From Linanthus parryae (lineage: Eukaryota; Streptophyta; Magnoliopsida; Ericales; Polemoniaceae), in assembly GCA_023055425.1 (NCBI GenBank), contig JALGPY010000010.1, positions 14,605,363 to 14,669,362 on the forward strand: a stretch of 64,000 nt of DNA, in the 5' to 3' direction. Shown here one piece after another: positions 1 to 12,800 of this stretch; position 1 is the first letter of the stretch; each line of letters opens with the position of its first letter. Under the pieces are notes generated by a model, which was given only the letters and a program-made list of their open reading frames with translations, made no database searches and was not told where the DNA came from. The position numbers and the translations under genes are program-made.

Positions 1-2475
1 ATCAACCAATGGAGATTGATGACCAAAAGAAGACAGTTACACACAACACACATAAGGAGAGGGGGAAGTACCAGCTTTCTACTACCGCTTGGCTACAGTC
101 TCACGTTATCCTAGGTTGCCTAAGAGCAGGAGGTAGAAAACCTTCTTTCTTCTTTATTTGCTGTCTATTGCACGCTATCGATGACAAAGGTTTGCGCTAC
201 ACTATTTATTCTTATGCTTTTCTTTTGGGGATCGGTCGATTGTCATTCATTTTTCATTCCTGAGAAATGCCACTTGAAGGTGATGCCCAAAGGAAAAATT
301 GATCGATAACCAAGCAGTAATACGAGGCAGTCGAAAAGGAAATAGGTCTATTTCCCCTACCAAGACCTTGACCAAACCTCTTTTTACTAAGGGAAAGAGT
401 GCCGAAAAACGAAACTTGTCCATCTTCAACGCCTTTCCCTTTTTTGGCATGTTTCGAGCCTTACTAAAAAAAATGACAAAAACACAGGGTTTCATCAACT
501 TGATCATTTGAGATGCTACTTTACTAAGTAAAATGAACTTTTGCAGGAGATAAAGAGAATTCTTTTTCGACAGGCTCTTATTAACTAAAATGGGGGTTTA
601 GTACTTTCTCCCATAGGGAGATAGAGATGTTTTTCTTCCACTTCGGCAACTGGCTTGTGACCACCTAGGCAGCCGGAGAAGCTGCCTAGGACACTGCCTT
701 AGCTACATGCGGTTGGGAATTGAATTACGAAAGGTATCTACTTCGCCTTGTTCTTTACCTTGGAATCGCCTTGGTCCGAGGAATGCGGTATAAAACTATG
801 GCTCATTCGCGAGAGATGATTCTGGTGCAATAGAAGACTACGATAAAGTATGGCATGTTGCTTGAGCGGGAGGAAACCTTTGCTTTGAATGATTGAAACA
901 CATCTCTTACTGGGTTTTTATTTAATTCTAAGGCAAAGCGATTCCTTTACTTCCGAAAGGTAGAAGGGAAGGGGAATGAATTATAGAACCCGGTACCTAT
1001 AAATATTGCGCTTGCAAATAAAGAAAGTAGGTCGATACTCCCTATAGGGTCAATCAAGTCCAATTCCCTTATCCCGAGGAAAGATATTTTTCTATCTCAC
1101 CTAGCTATGAAAGTAATGATTTGTTTCAGATCCTACTAAGAAGGCTTATTATGATGGGAGTTGGCCACGCAAGGAATCTCCGCTAAGTAAGCTTCGGACC
1201 ACCATCTATATCCTTCTCCTCGGTTCAGCAACCTTGATCATAACTCGGGAATCGAATATTATATAAACATTTTATTGTGCAAGCAAGAAGATTGACCCCG
1301 GAATTGAACCTGGTATTCGATTAGAGATCCATCTCGCCAAGCAGGACACTTCTTATTTAGGACTCGGGGTGGAAGTGAAGTGCGAAGCCGCCCAGATCCT
1401 TTCTTACAGACACAATCGAACACTTGCCACTACTATAGTCATCACCGAAAGTACTAAATGGTGTGTGAATACACCTACAAATGGAGATAGATTATTGTTT
1501 CAATTCCTGTTTTTTCTATGTCTTCCCTTACATATAGGGTAGTGCTATCGCTCCCTTAGCAAAAGGGGTAACGGGTGGACCTGTTACTTCACTCAAGTTT
1601 TGTCATTGGATGTAACTGTTTTGCCTCAGAACTCAGGCAATTAGCAAACTTCTTGGATGACAATAGAAAGACGGGTCAACTAGGCTATCTATAGATGGTG
1701 GCCCTTCGGCTGGGCAAAGAGAAGCTTTCAGTGGCCGGCTCGAATCGGAACATTTCGCATTCGCGTAAAAAACCTATCCAATCAGCCTTTTCTTTCGAAA
1801 TGAATGGCTATTCCCATCTAGATGATAGGGGTGCACGGGCTCGTGCCTATCCATTGGCATTTACCTTTCTTTCTTTCATTTATTCTTTCATTGCTTAGAA
1901 CTAGCAAAGATGAGGAGAATCAGAGGGAGCTTTGTAACGAAGCCATTCTCTTAATAAAGGAGGGGGGGTGGATTGGATCATTCTATTATCATAGGTTGTA
2001 ATCTTCTCTTTCGGTAGGACGTAATCTGATCTTAGGCCCATTTTAGGATAAGATTGAGCTTCCGAGCAAGCGTAGTTGGATCAAGACCTATCGCTTCTAG
2101 GCGCACAACCAAAGGTAGCTGGCATCGAATCCAGTTATAGAACTGCCTAGCCGAGGAAACCCAGCCTATGCGCTATCAAAGGAATACGAATACTCAATCT
2201 CAGCTCAATCCTTCGAAGGAAAAAGATGTACCAAAAGAAAGGGTTGAAAGACTCCTGGCTAGCTTAGAGGATCCCTTTCTCTAGATGGATTTTCGTTAGA
2301 ATGCCTTCTTTTCTTCTTCCTCTTGAAAGTTCTCTCTCTTCATTGCATTGATTGATTTCGTTCCCACTGAAAGAGAAAGAGAAGGTCCCCTCTAAAAAAG
2401 GTAGAAGGGAAGGGGAATATATCATGGTTTTTGGCTCGCAATAAAGCTAGGGTCCTGATCGAGCAACTAGTAGTC
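1..2475. other. Mitochondrial spacer, no recognised gene
   Basis: No known gene was recognised. Open frames here (for example 67 codons at 1,695-1,898, plus) have no motif I know and are likely chance. The only clear structure is a hairpin at 664-690. Part of 260-520 resembles 8,530-8,760 (shared words such as cacttgaaggtgatgccca), suggesting a dispersed mitochondrial repeat. Confidence 0.6.
664..690. other. Perfect 10-bp stem-loop
   Basis: The arms cctaggcagc (664-673) and gctgcctagg (681-690) are perfect reverse complements around a 7-base loop. Stem-loops like this can mark 3' ends of mitochondrial transcripts, but no gene is recognised just upstream, so the role is unknown. Confidence 0.55.
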
Positions 2476-3448
2476 CTATCTATCTACCTCTCCAAACACA
2501 ATATCTTGAGTACCTATGATGGTGACCACATCTGCTAGCATGTGATGTTTGGACATAAAATCGAGTCCTTGTAAATTGTCAAAGCCGGGTGCTCTTATTT
2601 TACAACGGTAGGGACGATTGCTTCCATTACTGACCAGAAAGACACCAAATTCTCCTTTAGGTGCTTCAACTGCGGTATAGGTAGAAGAAGCTGGTACGGA
2701 AAAACCTTCTGTATAAAGTTCGAAATGGTGAATTAAGGATTCCATGGATAATTTCATTCGACATCGTGATGGAGGACAAAGCTTACGATCATCGGCTTTG
2801 ATCATGCCACTAGGCATTTTATTAAGACATTGCACAATGATCCGAACACTTTGTCGCATCTCTTCGATACGAATACAGTAACGATCATAGAAATCTCCTC
2901 TAGTACCTACTGGTACATCAAAATCCAATTGGTCATAAACATCGTAAGGTGCTGCTCTTCGCAAATCCCAGCATACCCCTGAACCTCTTAACATTACACC
3001 ACTGAATCCCCAATCCTTTGCTTGCTGTGCAGTGACAGTACCAATATCCACTAATCTTTGTTTCCAGATACGGTTGCCGGTTAACATTTCTTCTAATTCG
3101 TCGATACGAGAAGAAAATTGTTGTGTGAAGGAATCAATATCTCGACATAAGCCAAGAGGCAGATCTCGTGCCACTCCACCTGGTCCTATGAAACCGGCAT
3201 GCATCCTGGCCCCCGAGACTCTTTCATAGAATTCCAACAATTTCTCCCGCTCCTCAAAAGCCCACAGGAACGGAGTTAATGCTCCCACATCCATAGCATG
3301 AGTAGTTAAAGCAAGTAAATGATTTAAAATTCGAGTTATTTCACAGAATAACACTCGTATATATTGAGCTCGTAATGGTACCTCGCAATTCAAAAGTCTC
3401 TCTATGGCTAAATAATAAGCGTGTTCTTGGGCCATCATAGAAACATAG
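2476..3448 (-). CDS. nad7: nad7 fused exons 3+4+5
   Basis: C-terminal 324 codons of NADH dehydrogenase subunit 7, the 49-kDa-type subunit of mitochondrial complex I, in the peripheral arm close to the quinone site. The frame is continuous from C TAT GTT TCT ATG ATG to the stop after FGEVDR. The 973 bp equal the summed usual lengths of exons 3, 4 and 5 (467+244+262), so introns 3 and 4 have been removed exactly. Codons at common plant editing sites already read as edited: for example DIVF before GEVDR, HHMLADV, and CRMK. With exons 1+2 at 4,757-4,968 it gives the standard 394-residue protein. A few replacements ([11 protein letters not shown]) differ from the sequence I remember. In a nuclear copy it would not be expected to work, having no targeting sequence. 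Confidence 0.93.
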
Positions 3449-4756
3449 ATAGGGTCAACGACGGAACGAAGAACTCACCCTAGATACAGCTTTTTCGTAC
3501 ACGTTCACTTGCATCACATACACAAGTGCTCTCTGAACCGTGCAAGAAGGTCACCCATAACACGACTCTCCCACTTGAGTTACCTTAGCCCCTAGATTAA
3601 AAACGAAAAAAAAGATATTCAATAATATTGGAAAAATGGCAGCGTAACGTAACAACTAGTATTGAAAAGGTCGCCTTTGGAATATGAGTAGGGGGACTTG
3701 TACCTTCGTGGAGGCAAACCGAAGGAAGAGCAAAGGGAAGGCCGGTAAGGAAGAGGGGAAAAGGGTGCTGTCATCTATCTCGACCAGCGAGGCGTTGGAA
3801 ATCCAGACCGGCTCAGAGAATAACTTTTCTATTTAGCCCGCCAACAAAGAAGTCATCCTTGGTACAAGCCCTCTCTCACTATCGATCGAAGGAACGAAGT
3901 GCTTCGAGCGAAGAGAGAAGGGTGCGTTAGCAGGCTCTCCCTATCGCAATTATTCGAGTGTTTCACTCTCTCGCTATCGCTCGAAGGTACTTCGATCTCG
4001 AACTATCGTTCGAAGGTTTAAATAACCCTTCCCCGCCTCTTACTTTGCCGGGAGGGGAACCTTCCCTTTCTATAACATACTCAGGCGCCCTCCTTTCCAA
4101 TCAAAAAAATCAATACCAATCAAAGCCCTATCTAAGTAAAGCTTCGTCTGTAATTGGCCCCAGGGGAGTTTAGTTTACTCGACCCATTCCCCAGCCTCCC
4201 GTACTGCTCAAGTAAGTGTGCGACTCCGTATGAGGACCTCCTTCCCTTCTGCCCACTCTCCGTTCACACGGAATGCAGAGGAGGAAGGGTGGGCAGCAGG
4301 TACCACGAGCCCTCTGTCCCACAAATCTATCAAGAAGCGAGTGTAGTTCACCGGTTCCACCGAATGCTCCTATCTCTCGGCAAAGATCATATGAGTGTGC
4401 AGTTATGCTTCAGATGCTTCGCCATAGAATAAAGTTGTTCCCGTTCTTTTCCGGTGCACTCGCTTTATATCTCCGGCACACAAGGAAGGACGCGAGGGGA
4501 AGGAAGCAGCCCTAGCCTCTGTCCGGCCGATCATTTCGCTGGCATCTCGCATTCACGCCCCCGTTTGACTGCCGCTCGGGGATGTAGTTGTAGATACGTT
4601 AGTCTTAGTGGGCCGTTGGCTCCACCTGTTATCTCCTTCTACGACATGCTGTTGTCGTCGCCATATTCCATATGTCACTTAGTCATCTCTGCCTCGCTGC
4701 GGGCCAGCACCTCCGAAAGAAACGGAGGACTTCATTCAGTAACCCCGCGATCGCCC
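3449..4756 (-). other. nad7 group II intron 2 (only intron kept)
   Basis: The 1,308-bp segment between codon 71 position 2 (GA) and its position 3 (C) begins GGGCG and ends CCTAT, close to the group II boundary consensus GTGYG...AY. The position matches the second nad7 intron of angiosperms. It carries no maturase frame. Inside it (about 3,860-4,030) are the 'ctatcgatcgaagg / cttcgagcg' short repeats also seen in the spacers, so these repeats have invaded the intron. Domains V and VI were not traced base by base. Confidence 0.8.
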
Positions 4757-4968
4757 TCTAAACGATCAAAATAAGGTAAAGCTTGAAGATAAGTTTTGTA
4801 CTCTATTAATTTCTCAGTCCCTCTATGGAGTAATACAATATGTGGTTCCGCACGTTCCACCACTTCTCCGTTCATTTCCAATACTAATCGTAAAACACCA
4901 TGAGCAGCAGGATGTTGAGGTCCGAAATTCAAAGTAAAATTTTTAATTTGCCTCTTCCTAGTCGTCAT
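4757..4968 (-). CDS. nad7: nad7 fused exons 1+2
   Basis: First 212 nt of nad7, starting at the ATG of [11 protein letters not shown] (4,968). The frame also opens 15 bases upstream, but MTTRKRQ is the family start. Exons 1 (143 nt) and 2 (69 nt) are normally split by an intron in the codons around HIGLLHR. Here the frame runs straight through [15 protein letters not shown] to PYFDRL, so intron 1 is gone without a scar. Residues usually made by editing (FTLNF, VLRLV, PYFDR) are encoded directly in the DNA. G to V in HIV-LLHR is a replacement I do not know from other plants. The splice partner is 2,476-3,448. Confidence 0.92.
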
Positions 4969-7900
4969 GGGAAAGAAAGGCATAACTAAGAAAGATATTA
5001 TTCCCTAAGAGCTTGTCCAATACCACCAGTACCAGAAATGCATCCCCTTCACCCGCGCGAGATTCTTCTATGCCAGCCGGGAATGTGAATAACGGCTCTG
5101 CTATGAAAGAAAGCGGCAGACAGACTTCTCTCTGCTAACTACCTTTTATATAGACTTGAAGCTAGAGATATAATATACTAAGCTATAGTGCTGCTACCAG
5201 AGAAGGCTGTTTCATGCTAGGCGTCCCCCGGCACACTTGCTATATCCACTAACACTTCATCCTACCCCTGATATAAAGCCGATCATCAACAAGAAAGCCA
5301 GAAAACGATAGCGATCGGCGTGACCGGGGAGTTCATTTCTCCCGCCTCAGCTTCGGGTTTCCTAAAGAGGGCGAGAGCGGAGCCCGCAAGCTCTATGCTT
5401 TTCCCCTGCTTTCATTCGATTAGCTCCCCATTAAAGGATAGGGTAGGGATTCCTGGGGCATGAGCATATGGTTGATTGCTCTTTCTTTCGATTGAGCGCC
5501 GGTACAAGCCCTCTCGAACTACGAAACTACTCGAAGGAGGAAGAAGATTGTAAGGGGGAGTAAGTCCATCGATCAATAGATCGAGGGTAAAAGGGGGCTT
5601 GTACCCTCGCGGTATCTCTTCTTTCTTATCTTATTCTAAGCACTATACCACAATCTTCGACCAAAGGAGAAAGATTATGAAAACTGAAAGAAGATTATGT
5701 AGCTTAGTTTATGGAATATTCGATTATTATATATTCTATATCATAATCTTCGACTAATAACTAGGTACTCATCTTCCTTGCCGGTCTTGAGGTCTCGCAA
5801 GCTTGCCCCCTTGCTGATCGAGGATGACTTTGACCCTTGAATGGGCGAGGACCTTGCTCGTAGTCCTTCGACTGTGGCATTTGGTTAACGTTTGGAGCCA
5901 CCTGGAGCGCGAGAAGGAGCTTTCCTTGAGTATTCGTCGACGAACGTAGAGGCCTTTTCTTCTGCTTTTAACATCGATTGGCGCCTTTCGTAAGGTAAGG
6001 TGATTCGCCATATTCTACATCTCTCTCGGTATAACTCGAATCGATGGTGTTAGCAACGAAATTTTAAGGATGATATGATAAGAAATGAAATTCGAATGAT
6101 GATATGATCGAGAATGATGAATTGTAGTGAATCTCCTATATAATATGAAAGGGAAGAGATATGAAAGTATCTTCTACGACCACGACTTTGTTTGCTTTCT
6201 TCTTGTTCGGCTTTGGTACAACGAGAAGGAGTTTCGGGCGCTTATCTTTCTTTTTCACCTGGGAGGTTGTTACCTCACTTCGGGGTATACATATTTGTAT
6301 TATAGTTCGAATATTAATATTCGAAGTGGTCTATTACTTATATTATATTACTAGGTAAGAATACCAGCAGCCACTATGGCCTCGACGTCTTTGATCTTTC
6401 TAGTAGTTTATAGCAGCTTGTTTGGCTCTGGGAAGGAGAAGTGGCAGAATATGCTGCACCAGATGGAAGCACTTGACCTACTTTATTGCCCCTAATTTGT
6501 ATGAATGCTTTCATTGTTATTGATTGGTTATTTCCTTGTTTCGGACCAACATGAAGATAGTTACCAGAAATTCATGTCAACAAAAAGCAATCAAGGTAGG
6601 ACATTAAGTAAGAAGAGTTTGCTGTTCGCTTCGCCCAATGGAATGCACCATTATGTGACTTGATCTGCTTGGCCTCTCGAGCATACGAGTTGGGAGGCCG
6701 GGAGGAGAGACGGCGAGAGACTAAGCTTACGCGCAAGGACTTTAGTAAGGTTGTTCGAGTCATGACAATTGATCACCTGAAATGAAAGATGCAGGAGTGC
6801 GAAGTCAACCGGAACGCTCCTTCTGATCATATCCAAGCGGCGCGAATACCTCGAGTAAGAGCTTGTGGAGTCCCAACGCACTAAGAAAATGTGAAGTGGT
6901 CGGCGCATCGAATCGCATTCAAGTCACCGGTAGGTGTTCTCAATCGAAACATCACGGATCGGGCTTTAGATATTCTGCCCCCTCGACGGATCCGTCCGCT
7001 CAAGAGCGAATGCTCGCGACCCCAGCTTCCAAATTTGGCGCCAAGCAAGAGACTTCGGTTATTTATGCGATCGACTAAGAGGAGCCTTTGACCTACTCGA
7101 CTAGTAGGAGAGGAGGAGATTCCACCCTATTCACGATCCACAGCTCCCGATACGCTTCATTGGGAGGAGAGTTGTCTTATGAATCGGTCCATAGTAGCCA
7201 TTTCATTTGCCAATTTGAATGAAGATGTATGCGCGGATATTTAGAAGACTTTGATCTGGCTAGAACTAAATCCTAGCATGCCCTTCTACCGGGATATAAG
7301 GGATGATGCAGAGGAAACGCGAGAACTAACATCTGGGCCCCTCTCTCCATCACAACTAGCTTTTAGATGCCGGAGCAAACAGAACCGCAAAAGGAAGAAA
7401 TAAAATTCCATTTCCAGCTCGAACATATAATATAAGCATCTGCTTCTTTAGGATAGGGATCGAGCTTACGTAGACGTAAGTAAGGTCGTTCGAGTCCGGT
7501 CGATTAGACACCAGAAGAAAGAGGTGAGACTGCGAATCTAACCGGACGCCCCATTCCTATATTACACCAACCGCACAATACCTCGAGTATGGGCTCAGAT
7601 TATACTTGGAATACCTCCGAACTGCATAGATGAAATGGTAGTCGAATAGAATCCCTCTGAGTCAATCCAAACCAAGAGAGAAGGAGCTTCTTTCTCAACT
7701 GCACTGACCCGCTGTCGCTGTCGTTGTTCCAATCGCGTCTGTATTGATTGGCCTGCGAATTCAGTATGGAGATGGTTGGAAGCTCGACGGCTCCCGATTC
7801 CCAGAGCCAGAGTAGTAGGTCGGGTTGGGACCATCGCTCCTATCTTATCTTAGATCTTAGAAGGTTGTTAAAACCTATCTCCTTTTATAGAACTACTCGA

Positions 7901-10900
7901 GTGAGGAAATGGTTTACCTATTAGGTGAAAGACTGATAGAAGGAAGGGATAATCTAGTAGAAAGTGAAGCCGCTCGAGTCGCATCGCATCGTTATATTAA
8001 GGTAATTTCATAGACATCTTGTCGGTGCTCATCTACCATAATTGGGACCATACTCAGGGAGAGTAAAACACGAGAGAGAGAAAGAGCCCTTTCATCCATT
8101 GCCCCGGATCGATGCCCGGCATAATTCACCCGAGGCAAGAGCTATTCTATGCATTGGTGGGACTCTGTATATATATTTGTATAATCAGCGAGTAAAGTAA
8201 GACCGGTATTCCGGCATAGGTCTTCTACTTTTAGGATTGAGAGGTATTTTCGACCTGAAGACGCATTCGGTCAGTGTCTTCTCACCATCTTATTATGGTA
8301 TTGGACAAAGAGGGCAAGATGCCATCGGACATCTCTTCTTAGAGAACAAAACATCTCAAATATTTTACTTGGCTAGATGGAATCAATGGAAGAAGTGGGA
8401 CAAGCCCCCAAGGGGCAATATTCGAAGTAAACCAAGAACAAACGAAGGAAATTTCGAGCAAAGAAGGAAAGATAGCAAGCTAAGCATGTCTGATTCTACT
8501 TCTACTACGATGCCCTACCTAGTGGCCCACTCCACTTGAAAGGTGATGCCCAGCGAATAAATACGAGAGATCGAAAGCAAGAGTTTTTTTAACCCCTGTG
8601 TTTTTGAACAAAATCCTCTTTTATTAAGGGGACTAACCCCCAAAACAGGCCAAAATGGGTACTTTCGACCATGGGGAGATAGCGACGAATTCAAATTCGA
8701 TACCCTTTGCCTTAATGAAAGTGGATTTGGTCAAAGTCCCCATAGGGGAGAGAGAACTTTTTCATTTTATATAACCCTCGTACGAAGGAAAAGACGGGTT
8801 TGGTCAAGTTGCCGATAGGTGAGATAGAAAGAATTCAATTCTTGAACTATCGCCCCCAGGAAAACTTGATTAATGCTTTTCATCGCTATATGAGAGACAA
8901 CCCTTGCTTTTTCGAGACCGACCCTTCTATTAAAGGAAAGAGGGTTGGTAAAAGTACCGATAGGGAAGATGGACAACTCTCATTTTGAGAGGAAGCTTCG
9001 GTTAATAAAATAGGGTTTGGTACGTCTGCTGCCACTAGCTTTACCTTAGGGGATTCGTTCGATCGAAGACCTTCTGCACCTGACCCGGCATATCTACAAC
9101 TTATAAAAGTTGGGTTGTTCTGTTTACCTTAGTTCTTGAAATCCTCAAAGGAATAGTTAAATCGGAGCCTGATGAAGCAAGGGTTAAGTCCTCGCTTCGG
9201 ACGAAGACAGGTAGAACGGGTCTGTAAGCCCGCCCCTAATGAGACGAGTATGCCACAGATGTCTTATAGGGTGAACAAAGACCGAGGGCTAAGCTAAGGA
9301 CGAGACCAATGAAGTATAGTTTATTATCTCTCTCGGAAAAGTCTCATTTTAGGCACCCCATTTAGTTAGATTACGTGTGGGCGAAGTACCTCTAAAATAC
9401 TTATAGTAATGGTCGGCGAGTGTTCCAGTTGAAAGCAGCCTTCATTAGCTGATCTTAGGAGTGGGGACAAGCCCTCTTCTCTTACGCGAGCTATGCTGCA
9501 ACCGTTAGAAAGAACGAAGGGAATGAAGATGATAGGAATATTTCGCTTTTTCTATTAAATAGAGATGGTCCGAGAGATGAGTAATTACCTTAAAGGCTAC
9601 TTTGGTTTGGTTGGTCGAAGGAAAGGGCTGTTCCTTCTGCGGCTAAATCTCTCTTTCTTGAAGAGCGATGCTTCTTTTTCTAATGATATTGGTGTAAGCC
9701 ACCTTCGGACATCAGGCTTCATCCTCAAGTCCTTTTCTCAGGGTATTCTTCTTCCGCTTCTGTTTTTAGCACGGAAGCTCTCTCATCTGTATTCGCTACT
9801 AATTCTGGTACTAGAACGTCCTGTCGGCCTGCGTTGAGAGGTACCTTCTCGTCTTCTTGACTTTCTTCCTTGTCGGATGGATTGGATGATGGGAATCGTG
9901 AACCAAGGCTAGTTGACTCACCGAGCTTTCTCCTAGGGAATACTATCTAGAACATCTAGCTAGTAGAAAGAGCACCTTGTATAGAGTAAATAATCAAAGA
10001 GGCATTCCACCCCTAACGGGCTCCACATTTCTTTTCTTTCATTTCCAATAGAGAAGATGAGTCCCTATTCTTCTCTTTTACTTTTCTCTTCTCCCTTGCT
10101 CGATCAACGGCTAGATGACCCGCTCCCTGGCTTAGGGAGGATTGCTGTTCTTAGTTGGACGAGTGAATCGGGCTGACCCGCACCTTATATAGTAACAGTA
10201 GTTCTAGTGAATGAGCCGATTCTGTAATCTTTAACTATAGGGTCAAGGGAGATTTATCTCTTCGAATAGTCCGTATAGAGCCTTACTCACTAGTTATAGA
10301 AGCAGTCCTTTCATGCCTTTTTAAGGCAGATCCAGATACAGATATCCAGATTAAAGATATTCGGTTTCATATTCTGAGGATTAGAGCAGCGAATAGACTC
10401 TAAATGAGCCCTTATTAATGAGCTATAGAGAGCGGGAGTTAGGGTTATCCTAGATATTCCCATTCTAAACTCAAGAGAAAGTCTCAAAACCAAAGAAGGG
10501 CATTCTTCTTCTTATCAATCAAATCAAGGTGATTGATTCGTTTTCTTCTATTGCAGGTACCACATTAGTTTGGTACAACCAACCGCTATAGTCGGCCGAT
10601 GAATGAGCTCTAACTGGCACTGTCACCGTCTCTGTCATTACATTAGCCAAGGGCTCAGGCTCACGAAGAATAGAAAGAAAGAAACATATTCCGATCCTTT
10701 CCACTGGAGGATTTCTCAGGGAGCCTGGTCTTGTGTGTCTTCTTTGTAGCTGGGAATATTACCAGTGGTTCGAACAGTTTGCAAAACTTAACTAAGAGGT
10801 TGTTCTTCCTATTGTGGCTTCCTCGGGAAGCTTGCGAGGTCTAAAAGGGAGTATTCATACATATGCCTGTGAAGCCTAAGAAGAAGAGAGCTCGATCCTC

Positions 10901-12214
10901 TTCTAGGGATTAGAACTATCTATTTACATTTTCATGCGGGAAGCAGTTATGAAGCTAGCTATTCAGTTGAAATACTTGCTTATCGTCGGTTGACAACCAT
11001 TTGATTTGGAGAAAGGTAAAGGTAAAGGTCTTTACCCATCTCCCATACATCAGTAAAAGGAAGTTAGAGAGGGCGAAGATGAAATGCTAAGCCCTTCGCT
11101 TCGATGCAAAGACCGGCCGGTTTGTTTGACTCTCCTTACAGGAAGCGGAGCTCCCTATCTACTCTACGCCTATGGTACTGCCCGAGGAGTCTTTGATCCT
11201 GTTTACTCTCTTTCTTTTTTATCATAGGCTTGTTCTGTCGCGACACGTCAGGTTGACTTGTCTTGTTCTAGAGCAGCTCCCCTGCTTCCCGGAAAGGTTA
11301 TTGAAATGAGTGATCTTATTTATTAGTTTATTAGGGCAGAACGCAGGAAGAAATCTTGAATCAGTAGCCGGACAGATCGACGGTACTTCGCCCCCTCTCC
11401 CGCGTGGTTGAGTCTTTCACACTCTGTCTTATCGGTGCACCCGAGGCCTTCGAGCTTTGGTCTCTGGGGTGGCCCCCCGCTCTGTTGAGCTGGTACCTGA
11501 AAGGCCTTAAGTAAAGGTGCATAATCGATTGAAGCAGCCTGCACTCACTACGTCTGATACATGCATCTTAGATGAATTGTTCCATTCACTTTCATCGATA
11601 AAGTAGGAGCTTCAGTTAGCATCCGGTCTCATTACTTGGTTCCCATTCTCAATCAATGAAGCAAGAAAGAAGAGCAGTTGCAGCAAGAACTGCAGTTGCA
11701 AGAAGGTAAAAGCAGGAATGGCTTATTAAACAAGATCTTTGCTTTCACACTAACAATGATGTTCACCATGAAGGAAGAGAGGTTATCAAGCGGGGATGGC
11801 AATGGCAGTTAGGCAACTAGATACCAATTAAGGAGCTAATGGCTCCCCATAGGCCAAGGAGAGGGCTTTAGCACTCGAACAGCGGGAGAGGGTTTTACCA
11901 CTCGACTGAAAGGAGAGGGATCCTGTTATAATAGGATACCAAAGTGGAAAGGGTTGTTACCCCCAAAAGGGATGCTACCCAAAGACTTCAAAGACAAGGG
12001 CAATAGGTAATAGGAAAGGTTAGTTTACGAGACCTCGTTTTAGCTGATCTAGGAAGGAATGAATGGTTTACTTATATCATTAATAAAGCGTGTAATAGGA
12101 ACCTCTTAAAGTCGCTCAGGCTATCCCCAGCTATCTGAATCATCTCCCTCGTTACAACTCAAATATAAGGTCTTAGAAGAGAAGATGCAGAAAGGCAAGC
12201 AACCAACCATGGTA
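4969..12214. other. Long mitochondrial spacer
   Basis: About 7.2 kb with no gene I can recognise on either strand. Open frames of 60-100 codons (for example 5,769-6,011 minus, 8,237-8,539 plus, 9,565-9,837 plus, 11,323-11,544 minus) lack known motifs. Short repeats recur, such as 'aatcttcgac(t/c)aataact' near 5,740 and again near 21,080. One 67-bp piece (6,683-6,749) reappears in the nuclear part. Such gene-poor stretches are normal in plant mitochondrial genomes. Confidence 0.6.
6683..6749. repeat. 67-bp segment shared with the SIRE LTR
   Basis: From atacgagttgggaggccg to ctttagtaag this matches 26,969-27,035 in the same orientation with one visible mismatch (ggccggga against ggccgaga). Flanks on both sides are unrelated. 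It lies in mitochondrial-type spacer here and in a copia LTR there. Confidence 0.9.
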
Positions 12215-12298
12215 TGGAGTATATATATAGCCAAGTGGAGTTGGCAAGGCACCGGTTTTTGGTACTGACATTCAAGTGGTTGGAATCCTTTGACTCCC
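12215..12298 (+). pseudogene. trnQ: Degraded trnQ(UUG)
   Basis: The segment follows mitochondrial tRNA-Gln: acceptor TGGAGTATA, AGCCAAGTGG D-arm, an anticodon loop TTTTGGT carrying TTG, then a T-arm relic GGAATCCTTT and ACTCC. Compared with a normal trnQ there is an extra TATATA after the acceptor arm and about 6 extra bases in the D-arm. The anticodon stem and T-loop (GGTTGGAATCC in place of GGTTCGAATCC) are damaged. It is unlikely to fold or charge. Confidence 0.7.
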
Positions 12299-12649
12299 GA
12301 TCGGAGCTGTTAAGAGAACGAGTTCACGACTACAGGAGAAGGGCAGGCCCCAAGCATTCTGACTTGCCTACTTTACTAAGAGAAAGGCATGAAAGTCAGT
12401 CATAAAGGAACTAAAGGAAAGCCTTTTTTATAACAAACAAGGAATGTGCTTCAAGGATGCTTGCTATTCGATCGCCGTGGAAAGAACCTTCTGCCAATAT
12501 CCCAACTTAAGAGTCGCTTCGAAGAAAGCTTCTTCTAGTTTAAATAAGGAAGCCCCCTACCCTATACAAAGAAAGACGAGACTAGGGCAACGAGCGAGGG
12601 TGCTAAAAAAGTCAACTAATGGTATCACAGCATCAATGGCATCAGGAAG

Positions 12650-12800
12650 GTGAACATCGCCAAAGTCTCACCAACTTCGGATTATACTAGAGTGGTCATC
12701 GATGATGTAGAAAGAGACAAATCCCTCTCTAGTAGACAAAATGTGACCCCAGATGGCCCTACATACATGGATCAACTCCGCCCAACTAGCTAAATAGTAA
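12650..12800 (-). pseudogene. Possible copia integrase fragment in mtDNA
   Basis: The minus-strand translation contains ELIHV...IWGH, then TREGFVSFYIIDDHS, which resembles the start of a Ty1-copia integrase core (H-D-x-WGP ... GF-YF-x-FIDDYSR). The first catalytic Asp is not in its usual place and about four extra residues sit in the motif. It would be an old nuclear retroelement piece captured by the donor mitochondrial genome. The call rests on short motif similarity only. Confidence 0.4.

Noticed and set aside
1290..1345. tRNA T-arm-like sequence (minus strand caggttcaattccgg)
   Set aside because: No matching acceptor, D or anticodon arms could be assembled around it.
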